Positions 18,846 to 26,838 of a DNA stretch of 36,374 bases are shown one piece after another. The notes under the pieces were generated by a model that was not told where the DNA came from, did not search any database, and worked only from the letters and a program-made list of their open reading frames with translations. The stretch is taken from the NCBI GenBank assembly GCA_021822565.1, contig JAKAQM010000014.1, forward strand, positions 1-36,374. Direction: 5' to 3'. A program made the position numbers and the translations under genes. The DNA is from Actinomycetes bacterium. Lineage in GTDB: Bacteria > Actinomycetota > Acidimicrobiia > Acidimicrobiales > RAAP-2. The first letter of the stretch is position 1, and each line of letters begins with the position of its first letter.

Positions 18846-20950
18846 CCGCTCCGCTCATGGTGGCCGCGCTCGCCTGCATGCTCGCCGGCGTAGTGGTCGA
18901 CCTCGGTCTCGGGACGCGCTCGGCAGTGGTGCGCGCGCTGCCGTACCTGCTCGGCGCGGCAGGTAGCGCCTGCCTGCTGGCGGTCGGGATCCACGCGACG
19001 ATGTCTCGCACGCCGACCACCATCGGCATCGCGCCGCTCTTCGGCGTGGGACGCGGCGCGCTGCGGGTGGACCCGCTCGCCGGGCTCTTCCTGACGCTCA
19101 TGTTCGGCATCTCCGTGGCGGTGTCCCTGACCTTCGCCTCGTGGGCGTGGTCGGACGCCGGAAGGTCGCACCGCCGAGCGGTGGCCACCGGCTACCTCAC
19201 CCTCCTCGCCGCGGTGGCGGTGGTGGTGTGCGCGGCGGACGCGTTCGTCTTCCTCTTCGCCTGGGAGACGCTGACGGTCGCCTTCACCCTTCTGACGTCG
19301 GCGCAGCGGGGGAGCGAGCGCCAGGCGCGCGCCCCGTGGATCACGGCGAGCATCGGGAAGCTGAGCGGGGCGAGCCTCCTGTTCGGGTTCCTGCTCCTGG
19401 CAGGGCGCACCCACAGCTTGACCATCGCGAGCTGGTCGCGCGTCGGCCCCGGGGGCCTGCACGACGTGGCGTGGGTGCTCGTCCTGGTCGGCTTCGCCGC
19501 CAAGCTCGGTGTGGTGCCGCTGCAGGTCTGGGTCCCGCTCGGCTACCCGGCTGCGCCCGGCCCGGCACGCGCCGCGATGGCGGGGATCGCCGCCAACGTC
19601 GGCGTCTACGGCCTGTGGCGGTTCCTGGGCGTCCTCGGTCGCCCGCCGGTGTGGCTGGTGATCGTGGTCCTGCTCGCCGGAGGGATCACCGCGTTCCTCG
19701 GCATCCTCTTCGCGGGCGTGCAGTCGCGCCTCAGCCGCGTGGTGGCGTACTCGAGCGTGGAGCAGGCCGGCATCATCCTCGTCGCCTACGGCGTGGCGCT
19801 CACCGGGGTCACCGTGGGATCGACGCCTCTGGAGGTGGTGGGCCTCCTGGCCGCATCGCTTCAGGTGGTGGCCCACGCGGTCGCCAAGTCCACGGTGTTC
19901 TGCTCCCTTGCGTTCGCCGAAGCCGAAGCAGGGACCGACGACCTCGACGCGTTGCGCGGCGCGGGTCGCCGGTTGCCGTGGAGCGGCGCGGCCTTCGGCG
20001 CCGGCGCCCTGGCGCTTGCGGGGCTCCCGCCGACGGTCGGCTTCGTCTCGGAGTGGTTCGTGCTCGAGGCGCTCATGCAGCAGTTCCGCCTGGGGGGGCT
20101 CGCGTTGCGCCTCAGCCTCGCAGGGGCCGGGGCGCTCGTCGCGCTCACCACCGGGCTCGCCGCCTTCGCGTTCGTCCGTGTCCTCGGCCTCACCTTCTTG
20201 GGCCGCCGAACTGCGCCTGCGTCGGCCGCGGCGCCTGCGTCGTCATCGGGAGGGTCGACCCGAGCCGCGGACGCCGGCGTGCTCGGGCGGGTCGGCCTCG
20301 TCGCGCTGGCGCTCGGGTGCCTCGGCATCGCTGCAGCGAGTCCTTGGGAGGTGCGGTTCCTCGCGCACGGCCTCGCACCGCTCGTGCCGCAGGCCGGCGT
20401 GCTGGGGGCCCTCCGGTCCCCGTGGGTGCTCCAGCCCGTCTACCCGGGGTTCTCCATCCTCTCCCCGTCGTGGCTGTGGCTCGTGCTGCCGATCGCGTGC
20501 CTGGGCGCCTTCGCCATGGCGGTGGTGTTGTCGAAGGGGCGCTACGTCCGGGTCCGACGGGTGCCCGCCTGGCGCTCTGCTACCACGGGGGTGGCGGGCC
20601 GGTCGTCGTACACGGCGTTCGGGTTCGCGAACCCGCTGCGCCACGTGCTCGCCAACGTGCTCTCGACGGAGCGGATCCGGCGCCTCCGACCGGTCGCCCC
20701 GATCGTCGCAGCGGCACCCGGCGCGCGAGAGGTCGAGGCGAGCCAAGAGGGCGCACCGAGTATCCACGTCGAGTCGGAGACGAAAGTCGTCGAGCCGGTC
20801 GAGACGTTCCTGTACCGGCCGGCGTGGAGGCTGCTCGCCGGCATAGCCGATGTCGCACGCCGGCTGCAGTCAGGGTCGCTCAACGCGTATGTTGCCTACA
20901 TGCTGGTCGCGCTCTTGATCGCGCTCGCAGTCACGGCGGCGCTGCGATGA
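18842..20950 (+). CDS. hyfB: HyfB-like proton-channel subunit (NuoL/M family)
   Basis: A 702-residue antiporter-like subunit. Channel residues are kept: the glutamate in FLFAWETLTVAFTLL, the lysine in VGFAAKLGVVPLQVWVP, and the lysine in VAHAVAKSTVFCSLAF. RVVAYSSVEQAGIILVAYG and GLPPTVGFVSEWFVLEAL are also family landmarks. The C-terminal 200 residues hold a loop rich in Ala/Ser, further helices, a cytoplasmic stretch with PVVEPVETF-like KVVEPVETFLYRPAWRLLA and a last helix, as in HyfB and MrpA-like long forms. The usual H-x-W-L-P motif is changed to QVWVPLGYPAA, so the loop around the TM8 region differs from complex I. The stop overlaps the usp gene by four bases. Confidence 0.88.
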   Translation: MTAPLMVAALACMLAGVVVDLGLGTRSAVVRALPYLLGAAGSACLLAVGIHATMSRTPTTIGIAPLFGVGRGALRVDPLAGLFLTLMFGISVAVSLTFASWAWSDAGRSHRRAVATGYLTLLAAVAVVVCAADAFVFLFAWETLTVAFTLLTSAQRGSERQARAPWITASIGKLSGASLLFGFLLLAGRTHSLTIASWSRVGPGGLHDVAWVLVLVGFAAKLGVVPLQVWVPLGYPAAPGPARAAMAGIAANVGVYGLWRFLGVLGRPPVWLVIVVLLAGGITAFLGILFAGVQSRLSRVVAYSSVEQAGIILVAYGVALTGVTVGSTPLEVVGLLAASLQVVAHAVAKSTVFCSLAFAEAEAGTDDLDALRGAGRRLPWSGAAFGAGALALAGLPPTVGFVSEWFVLEALMQQFRLGGLALRLSLAGAGALVALTTGLAAFAFVRVLGLTFLGRRTAPASAAAPASSSGGSTRAADAGVLGRVGLVALALGCLGIAAASPWEVRFLAHGLAPLVPQAGVLGALRSPWVLQPVYPGFSILSPSWLWLVLPIACLGAFAMAVVLSKGRYVRVRRVPAWRSATTGVAGRSSYTAFGFANPLRHVLANVLSTERIRRLRPVAPIVAAAPGAREVEASQEGAPSIHVESETKVVEPVETFLYRPAWRLLAGIADVARRLQSGSLNAYVAYMLVALLIALAVTAALR

Positions 20951-21399
20951 GCGCGACCGCGGAAAAGGGCCCGGCGCGCGCCCGCGCCTTCCGGCGCATC
21001 CTCGTTGGCTACGACGGGTCGAAGGCGGCGCAGGATGCCTTGCGAGCCGCGGTCGCGCTGGCAGAGGAGATCGACGGCGACGTGCGCGTGCTCCTCGTCG
21101 CCCGCCCGCCGGCCCACGTCGAGACGCCCGAAGAGCTCGCGAGCGCCGCATCGGCCGAGCGCGACAACCTGTCGCAGGGTCTCGAAGCGCTGCTCCGCCC
21201 GGGGCTCGGAGGAGCACCCGAGACGCGCGTGGTCTTCGCCGACGACCCCGCGCGCGCGATCGCGGAGCATGCCGAAATGCACGGCTTCGATCTCGTCGTC
21301 GTCGGGCGCCACGGGCGGGAGCAGGCGACCCATCGCGGCATCGGCCAGACCCTCGGTTCGCTGGTGCGCCACCATTCCTGTCCGGTGCTGGTCGTCTGA
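20947..21399 (+). CDS. Universal stress protein (UspA family)
   Basis: A 150-residue single Usp domain. It begins with FRRILVGYDGSKAAQDALRA and VRVLLVARPP and ends with GFDLVVVGRHGREQATHRG and GSLVRHHSCPVLVV. The ATP-binding pattern G-x-x-G-9x-G-S/T is altered: after GRHG there are 13 residues before GS, four more than usual, so nucleotide binding is not certain. The ATG overlaps the hyfB stop (ATGA), making it the last translationally coupled gene of the hydrogenase-like operon. This suggests a regulatory or sensing role towards that membrane complex, an inference from position only. Confidence 0.9.
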   Translation: MSATAEKGPARARAFRRILVGYDGSKAAQDALRAAVALAEEIDGDVRVLLVARPPAHVETPEELASAASAERDNLSQGLEALLRPGLGGAPETRVVFADDPARAIAEHAEMHGFDLVVVGRHGREQATHRGIGQTLGSLVRHHSCPVLVV

Positions 21400-21410
21400 T
21401 CCTTCTCGTC

Positions 21411-21457
21411 GGGGCTCCTCGGCTGCCGGGTTCCGGCCGAGCGTGGTGCTCAGCCCC
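21411..21457. terminator. Nested stem-loops between convergent usp and GTPase genes
   Basis: GGGGCT (21411-21416) can pair with AGCCCC (21452-21457). Inside it TCGGC (21419-21423) pairs with GCCGA (21436-21440). There is no U tract, as often in actinobacteria. The location between two converging genes, reaching into the end of the second, suits a two-way terminator. Confidence 0.45.
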
Positions 21458-23252
21458 GCCTGCGGCCGAGCGTGGCGCTCGACAGCTGCTCGGCCCGGCG
21501 TGCGAGGTGCGCGATCCGGGCGCGCTCGGCCTCTCTCGCCGCCTGCTCGGACTCGGTCGACTCGAGCGCGTGCTGTGCGCTCGACGCCGCCGCGATGATG
21601 GAGGCCTCGGTCTCCTCGAGCTCCGCGGCCATCGCGGCCACGAATCGCCGCGACACGGTGTCGAGACGCTGCACGACGTCGAACCGAGCGCGTCCCGCGT
21701 GCTTGTCGAGCTCGGAGACGAGCCGCCGGTGCGCCCGGTCGAGCGTCGCACGTCGGGAGCGTTCGGTGGGGAGCATCGTCCGGACGGCTCGTGCGAGCGA
21801 GGTCCCAGGGCTCTCCACCTGCAAGAAGAGGTACGAGAACCGCTCGCGTTGCTCGGCGACCGTAGGGAGCACGGCCTCGGGTAGGTGCACCTCGAAGAGG
21901 GTGCTCGCCGCCGTCCGCAACGACTGGACCTGCTGGCGCAGCGTGCCTGCGAACGCTTCCGCGGTGCGCGCCCAGCCCTCGTCCGCCGTCGCCTCGACCG
22001 CATGGCGCAATGGGTCGAAGGCGTCGGTGACCGCGCGGTCCACAGCGTCGTCGAGTGCCTGGTCGAGCGCGCGGCCGCGGAGACCCGCCACCGACTCCTC
22101 GACGCGGGGCCATGCGCGTCGAGCCGCTTCAGCTGCGCCTGCAGCGAGCGCGGCGCCCACCGACTCCCCGATCTGCGCGACGTCGTGGTCGAGCACGAGC
22201 CGGCTGGCCGCGAGCTCGCGTCGCACCTCGTCCGCGGCCGCGCGGAACCGCTCGAGCCGCTCTTCCAGCGCGGCGAGGTCGAAGGCGGCTGCCGCCCGCT
22301 CGACGGCGACGGTCTCGGACAGGGACGAGGCCAGCCTTCCGAGCTCCGCGGCGCCTGCCCGCTCTCGCTCGGCGGCGAGGTCGTCGCGCAGGAACGCCTC
22401 GAGGTCGCTTCTGAACGCGTCGAAGCCCGGGTCGCCGGCCGCGCCGGGCGTTCCTGCCTCGACCGTGCCTGGTGCGCCCGTCCCCGCCGTGGCGCCTGCC
22501 CCGCCTGCCGCGCCCAGTGCGTCGAGGGCTCGGCGCGCCGAGACGAAGTAGACCTGCGCCCCATCGCCGAGCAGCCGTGCAAGGTGGCTGCTGAGGTAGC
22601 TGCGGACCTCTGCGAGCTCGTGCGCGGCCAGGTGGTCGCACTTGTTGACCGCGACGAACACCCGTCCGCCGCGGTCGGCGAGATCGGCGAGGAGGCGCTC
22701 TTCGTGCTCGGAGAGCGGGGCGTCGACGGAGAGGACCACGACCGCGCCGTCGCTGTCGGAGAGCGCCTCCTTGGCCGCAAGGGTGTGCTGCTCGCTCACC
22801 GACGCGACGCCGGGGGTGTCGACGAGCACCACGCCCTGGGCCCCGAGGGGCGCGTCGACGCGCACCTCGACGCGCCGGACGCCCAGACGGTTGGCCGGGT
22901 TGTCCCGCTCGCTCACGTAGCGCGCGAGCTCGCTCGATGGGATCTCACGGCTGGTGGCGTCGTCGAAGACCACGCGCGCCCCCGGGCGTGACTGGGCGAA
23001 GTGGACCTCGGTTGCGACGGTGGTCACGGGGACGACGCCCGTGGGGAGGATCGGCGCGCCGATCAGGGCGTTCACGAGGGTGGACTTGCCGCGTTTGAAC
23101 TCGCCGAGCACCGCGATGTGGTAGCGCTGGGCCTCGGAGCGCTCCGCGAGCCGCAGAGCTCGATCTGCGAAGGCGGCGGGCTGGTCCCCGAGCGAGGCCA
23201 TCTCACGGGCGAGCGCCGCGACCGTCGTGCTCGGTCCTGGGCTGCCTGCCAT
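21450..23252 (-). CDS. Dynamin-like large GTPase
   Basis: A 600-residue GTPase. G1 is GEFKRGKST (residues 50-58), the switch threonines are in PVTTVATEV, G3 is DTPG (145-148) and G4 is NKCD (203-206). An Ala/Gly-rich insert with TAGTGAPGTVEAGTPGAAGD lies near residues 250-270. The rest is long helical sequence rich in Ala, Glu and Arg, as expected for the stalk of bacterial dynamin-like proteins, and a hydrophobic stretch LAAGAAEAARRAW is too polar for a real membrane span. Such proteins remodel or guard membranes. The start ATG 23252 follows GGAGGG, which lies in the arm of a strong inverted repeat. It is divergent from the MutS-like pair. Confidence 0.88.
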   Translation of the reverse strand: MAGSPGPSTTVAALAREMASLGDQPAAFADRALRLAERSEAQRYHIAVLGEFKRGKSTLVNALIGAPILPTGVVPVTTVATEVHFAQSRPGARVVFDDATSREIPSSELARYVSERDNPANRLGVRRVEVRVDAPLGAQGVVLVDTPGVASVSEQHTLAAKEALSDSDGAVVVLSVDAPLSEHEERLLADLADRGGRVFVAVNKCDHLAAHELAEVRSYLSSHLARLLGDGAQVYFVSARRALDALGAAGGAGATAGTGAPGTVEAGTPGAAGDPGFDAFRSDLEAFLRDDLAAERERAGAAELGRLASSLSETVAVERAAAAFDLAALEERLERFRAAADEVRRELAASRLVLDHDVAQIGESVGAALAAGAAEAARRAWPRVEESVAGLRGRALDQALDDAVDRAVTDAFDPLRHAVEATADEGWARTAEAFAGTLRQQVQSLRTAASTLFEVHLPEAVLPTVAEQRERFSYLFLQVESPGTSLARAVRTMLPTERSRRATLDRAHRRLVSELDKHAGRARFDVVQRLDTVSRRFVAAMAAELEETEASIIAAASSAQHALESTESEQAAREAERARIAHLARRAEQLSSATLGRRRG

Positions 23253-23258
23253 GGGTCC

Positions 23259-23287
23259 CTCCTGTCGGTGCTGCACCTCGACAGGAG
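23259..23287 (-). promoter_or_regulatory. Inverted repeat covering the GTPase ribosome site
   Basis: CTCCTGTCG (23259-23267) and CGACAGGAG (23279-23287) are perfectly complementary over nine bases, with an 11-base spacer that holds GTGC and GCAC. On the minus strand the second arm carries the AGGAG of the Shine-Dalgarno, seven bases before the ATG. Folding in RNA would hide it; as DNA it is a near-perfect operator. Confidence 0.55.
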
Positions 23288-23384
23288 CTATCAGCCGTGT
23301 CGGCGGTCGGGGGCGAGCTCCATCGCCGAGGACAGTCTACGTCCTTGCCACCGAGCGGCTGCCTGCCGAGAGACCGGCTCCAGG

Positions 23385-23476
23385 AGGCGTGGCCGACACC
23401 GGATCCCAGGCGTGGCCGACACCGGATCCCAGGCGTGGCCCGAGACCGGCTCCAGGCGTGGCCGACACGGGTTCCA
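23385..23476 (+). repeat. 23-base tandem repeat, 4 copies, in the divergent gap
   Basis: Four 23-base units start at 23385, 23408, 23431 and 23454, each beginning AGGCGTGGCC; the first two are identical. Part of a fifth unit precedes them (about 23363-23384). The array is in the 401-base region between the GTPase start and the MutS-like gene start. The rest of this region holds the inverted repeat at 23259 and a TAGGAT at 23507; I see no gene in it. Confidence 0.92.
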
Positions 23477-23653
23477 CGGGCCGGCGTCCAGTGACGCGGG
23501 GCTGGGTAGGATCAATGAGAGGACGAGGAACGGCGATGGAGCTCGCTGCACCGCCCTCGGGCTGCATCCTCCCGGACTGCACCCCCGGGCTGATGGCTCC
23601 TACTGACCGCTGGCGGCGAAGGGCCGCGATGCCGGTGAGAAGGGGAGTGGTGC

Positions 23654-25261
23654 ATGGGAGCAGAGCGTGGGGAGAGCTCGGCGACGTTCGACCTTCTCGC
23701 CCCGCCGCGTGCGCACTCCGGCAAGGACCTGCCCGGCAGCGGTGCCCAGCCCGATGAGGTCCAACCCGGTGGCGAGGTCCGACACGAAGACGCCGCCCGG
23801 CGTGATCACGCGCGTGATCTCCACCTCGACCAGATCGTCTCGGCCATCACGCGCGACGACGGCGCGCTGGAGGAGTGGTTCTTCACGCGCACGCGTGACG
23901 TCGCGACGGTCCGCCATCGCCACGACGTGTTCAGGGACCTCGAGGATCCCGGCGTGTGGGCTGCGCTGAGGGAGCTCTGCGCGTCGCTGCGAGAGGTCGT
24001 CACGCATCTCAGCCAGGCGCGCGCGATGCGAGTGGTGTACCAGCGACAGGCCTGGACCCTCGACGCCGCGGCGATCTACTGCGACGCCGTGCGGGAGCTC
24101 ACGAAGGAGCTCGCCGGTGCAGCGCTCCGCTCACGCGGGCTGCAGGACTTCCGTCGGTACCTCGAGGCCTACGCGGCTTCCGAGGCATTCGAGCGGCTCG
24201 AGGCCGAGACCGCCGAGTGCAAGGCGGCGCTTGCCGGCGTGTCGTACTCCGTGCAGATCGACGGTGGACGCGTGACGGTCCGGCGCACCGCCGGGGAAGC
24301 CGACTACAGCGGGGAGATCCAGGCGGTGTTCGAGCGGTTCCGCCAAGGTGCAGTGCGCAGCTACCGCATGAACTACAGAGTGTGGCCCGGGATGACGAGG
24401 GTCGGAGAGCAGATCCTGGGGCTGGTCGCGCGGCTCTTCCCCGACGAGCTCTCGCTCCTCGGGGCGCACTTCGAGCGGCACGGGGGTTTCCTCGATCCCG
24501 GCGTGCACCGGTTCTACCGCGAGCTGCAGTTCTACGTGTCCTACCGCGAGCACATCGACCCGGTGCGCGCGGCGGGGCTCGCCTTCTGTTACCCCGAGGT
24601 GGATGCGCAGTCCAAGGAGGAGCTCGCAGAGGACACCTTCGACCTCTCGCTCGCCTCGATGCTCCTCGCCGAGGGGGCGATGGTGGTGACGAACGACTTC
24701 AGGCTCGATCGGGACGAGCGGATCTTCATCGTCTCCGGGCCCAACCAGGGCGGCAAGACCACCTTCGCCCGGACCTTCGGGCAGCTGCACCACCTCGCCG
24801 CCATCGGGGTCCCGGTGCCCGGTCGGCGTGCGCGGATCTTCCTCTGCGACCGGATCTTCACCCACTTCGAGCGTGAGGAGGACCTGTCCACGCTGACGGG
24901 GAAGCTCGAGACGGACGTGGCCGAGATGCAGCGCACGCTGCGCGACGCGACCCCTCGGAGCGTGGTGATCATGAACGAGGTGTTCTCGTCCACCTCGCTC
25001 GAAGACGCCCGGTTCCTCGGCACCGAGGCCATGCGGCGCCTCGTCGACCTCGACTGTCTCGCGGTCTACGTGACCTTCATCGACGAGCTGGCGTCGCTCG
25101 CGCCCTCGGTGGTGTCCATGATCTCGACGATCGTGCCCGAGGACCCTGCGACGCGCACCTTCAAGGTGGTGCGCGGACCGGCGAACGGGCTCGCCTACGC
25201 GCGCTCCCTCGCGGAGAAGTACCGCCTCACCTACCCCCAGCTGCTCGAGCGCATCTCGTGA
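23654..25261 (+). CDS. MutS-like ATPase, first of a tandem pair
   Basis: A 535-residue protein with the helical core and ATPase of MutS but no mismatch-reading domain I, no Smr domain and no obvious clamp. The N-terminal 50 residues are polar and unlike the family. The core runs from DQIVSAITRDDGALEEWFFT, and the ATPase has Walker A GPNQGGKTT (362-370), the FTHFEREEDLSTLTGKLETD loop and Walker B SVVIMNEVFSSTS, where N441 stands in place of the usual aspartate before E442. GGGGAG lies upstream of the ATG. The next gene is a second MutS-like ATPase overlapping by four bases, so a heterodimer is likely. Mismatch repair is not implied by this architecture. Confidence 0.85.
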   Translation: MGAERGESSATFDLLAPPRAHSGKDLPGSGAQPDEVQPGGEVRHEDAARRDHARDLHLDQIVSAITRDDGALEEWFFTRTRDVATVRHRHDVFRDLEDPGVWAALRELCASLREVVTHLSQARAMRVVYQRQAWTLDAAAIYCDAVRELTKELAGAALRSRGLQDFRRYLEAYAASEAFERLEAETAECKAALAGVSYSVQIDGGRVTVRRTAGEADYSGEIQAVFERFRQGAVRSYRMNYRVWPGMTRVGEQILGLVARLFPDELSLLGAHFERHGGFLDPGVHRFYRELQFYVSYREHIDPVRAAGLAFCYPEVDAQSKEELAEDTFDLSLASMLLAEGAMVVTNDFRLDRDERIFIVSGPNQGGKTTFARTFGQLHHLAAIGVPVPGRRARIFLCDRIFTHFEREEDLSTLTGKLETDVAEMQRTLRDATPRSVVIMNEVFSSTSLEDARFLGTEAMRRLVDLDCLAVYVTFIDELASLAPSVVSMISTIVPEDPATRTFKVVRGPANGLAYARSLAEKYRLTYPQLLERIS

Positions 25262-26838
25262 AGGCGCACCTCCTCTATCCGGACCGGGACTTCGACCTCG
25301 AGGCCGAGCCCGTCTCACAGCACGACGATCTCGAACGTGATCTCGAGCTCGGCGTCGTCCTCCGGGCGATGGCCCGGGGCGACCGGTACCTCTTCGACGT
25401 GTCGAGGAAGGTGATCCTCGAGGGCCTCGGCGACGCTGCGGTCGTGCGCTACCGCCAGGCCGTGCTGGCCGACTGCATCGAGCACGAGGAGACCGTTCGA
25501 GAGCTCTACGCGCTCGTGATCGCGGCGCTCGAGGACAAACGCGGCATCTGGGGCATTCGCTCGACCACGTCGACGTCGGTCCTCCTCCACGGCGCGGTCG
25601 CGCAGCTCGAAGCGTTCGCCGCGCGCCTGGCGCAGCTGCGAGCCGTTGCCGACGCGCACGCAGAGGAGGTGCGTTCCGAGGGGCTCGAGAACCTGTTCGA
25701 CTCGGTGCGCCGTGACCTCGACGACGAGTACCTCGAGGTGCTCCGCAGGCACTTGCGCCAGCTCCAGTTCCGAGACGGCGTGCTCCTGAGCGCACGTCTC
25801 GGCCGCGACGCCAGCGGCGTCGACTACGTCCTGCGCTCCCCCTCGTCCTCGCGGACCCGCTGGCGCGAACGCGTACGCCTCGCCCCGCGGTCCTCCTACT
25901 CGTTCACGATCCCGCCACGCGACGAGGCGGCAGGCAACGAGCTGGCCGATCTCACGAACCGCGGGCTGAACGACGTGGCGGACGCAGCAGCCCAGGCGGC
26001 CGACCACGTCGAGAGCTACTTCACGATGCTGCGTCTCGAGCTCGCGTTCTACGTGTCGTGCCTGAACCTCCGTGCCGCGCTCGTGGAGAGGGGGACGCCG
26101 ATCACCTTCCCCGAGCTCGTCGCGGGCGAACCGGCGCCACGGGCCGAGCACGTCCCGGCACACCGACCCGCGTGCTTCTCGTGCTCGGATCTGCGCGACG
26201 TGTCGCTCAGCCTCCAGACCTCCGAGCCCGTGGTGGGCAACGACGTCGAGGCGGATGGCCGGCCGCTCGTGATCGTCACCGGGGCGAACTCGGGAGGCAA
26301 GACCACGTTTCTCAGGAGCGTGGGGCTCGCGCAGCTGATGGCGCAGTGCGGCATGTTCGTGGCCGCCACCTCGTACCGCTCGAGCTTCCACAGCGCGGTC
26401 TTCACCCACTTCGGCAGGGAGGAGGACGCCTCGATGCGCAGCGGCCGCTTGGACGACGAGCTTCGTCGGATGGACGCCATCGTGGACACGGCGCACCGCG
26501 GCGCTCTCGTCCTCTTCAACGAGTCGTTCTCGGGGACCAACGAGCGAGAGGGATCGGAGATCGGCCGCCAGGTGGTCCAGGCGCTCTTGGAGCGCGACAT
26601 GACCGTCTTCTTCGTGACCCACCTCTTCGACTTGGCGGACGGCTTTCGCCGGTCGAGGCCGGGGCTCACCCGGTTCCTGCGTGCCGAGCGGGCCGCTGAC
26701 GGCGCCCCGACCTACGCGCTGGTCCCTGCAGACCCCCTGCCGACCAGCTTCGCCGTGGACGTCTACCGCAGGATCGGAGGCTTCGGCTCTGCTGGCGACG
26801 GTGCCGAGGCGGGAGCCGCCCGTACACTCCAGGCGTGA
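25258..26838 (+). CDS. MutS-like ATPase, second of a tandem pair
   Basis: A 526-residue protein starting at GTG within the stop of its partner. It has a helical first part (DFDLEAEPVSQHDDLERDLE and KRGIWGIRSTTSTSVLLHG), a middle part with LRLELAFYVSCLNLRAAL, and the ATPase with Walker A GANSGGKTT (about 342-350), the THFGREEDASMRSGRLDDEL loop and Walker B ALVLFNESFSGTN, again with Asn (N421) before Glu (E422). The strongly conserved signature loop and both nucleotide motifs suggest it is an active ATPase. Domain I and Smr are absent. It overlaps uppS by four bases. The substrate DNA or other target is unknown. Confidence 0.85.
   Translation: MKAHLLYPDRDFDLEAEPVSQHDDLERDLELGVVLRAMARGDRYLFDVSRKVILEGLGDAAVVRYRQAVLADCIEHEETVRELYALVIAALEDKRGIWGIRSTTSTSVLLHGAVAQLEAFAARLAQLRAVADAHAEEVRSEGLENLFDSVRRDLDDEYLEVLRRHLRQLQFRDGVLLSARLGRDASGVDYVLRSPSSSRTRWRERVRLAPRSSYSFTIPPRDEAAGNELADLTNRGLNDVADAAAQAADHVESYFTMLRLELAFYVSCLNLRAALVERGTPITFPELVAGEPAPRAEHVPAHRPACFSCSDLRDVSLSLQTSEPVVGNDVEADGRPLVIVTGANSGGKTTFLRSVGLAQLMAQCGMFVAATSYRSSFHSAVFTHFGREEDASMRSGRLDDELRRMDAIVDTAHRGALVLFNESFSGTNEREGSEIGRQVVQALLERDMTVFFVTHLFDLADGFRRSRPGLTRFLRAERAADGAPTYALVPADPLPTSFAVDVYRRIGGFGSAGDGAEAGAARTLQA

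Noticed and set aside
13156-21399. A working formate hydrogenlyase or NiFe hydrogenase
   Set aside because: The gene order suggests it, but the NiFe and N2 cysteines are absent, and no formate dehydrogenase or maturation genes are in the window.
23515-23757. Small plus-strand ORF in the divergent gap before the MutS-like gene
   Set aside because: It overlaps the start of the MutS-like gene in another frame and has no ribosome site or recognisable sequence.
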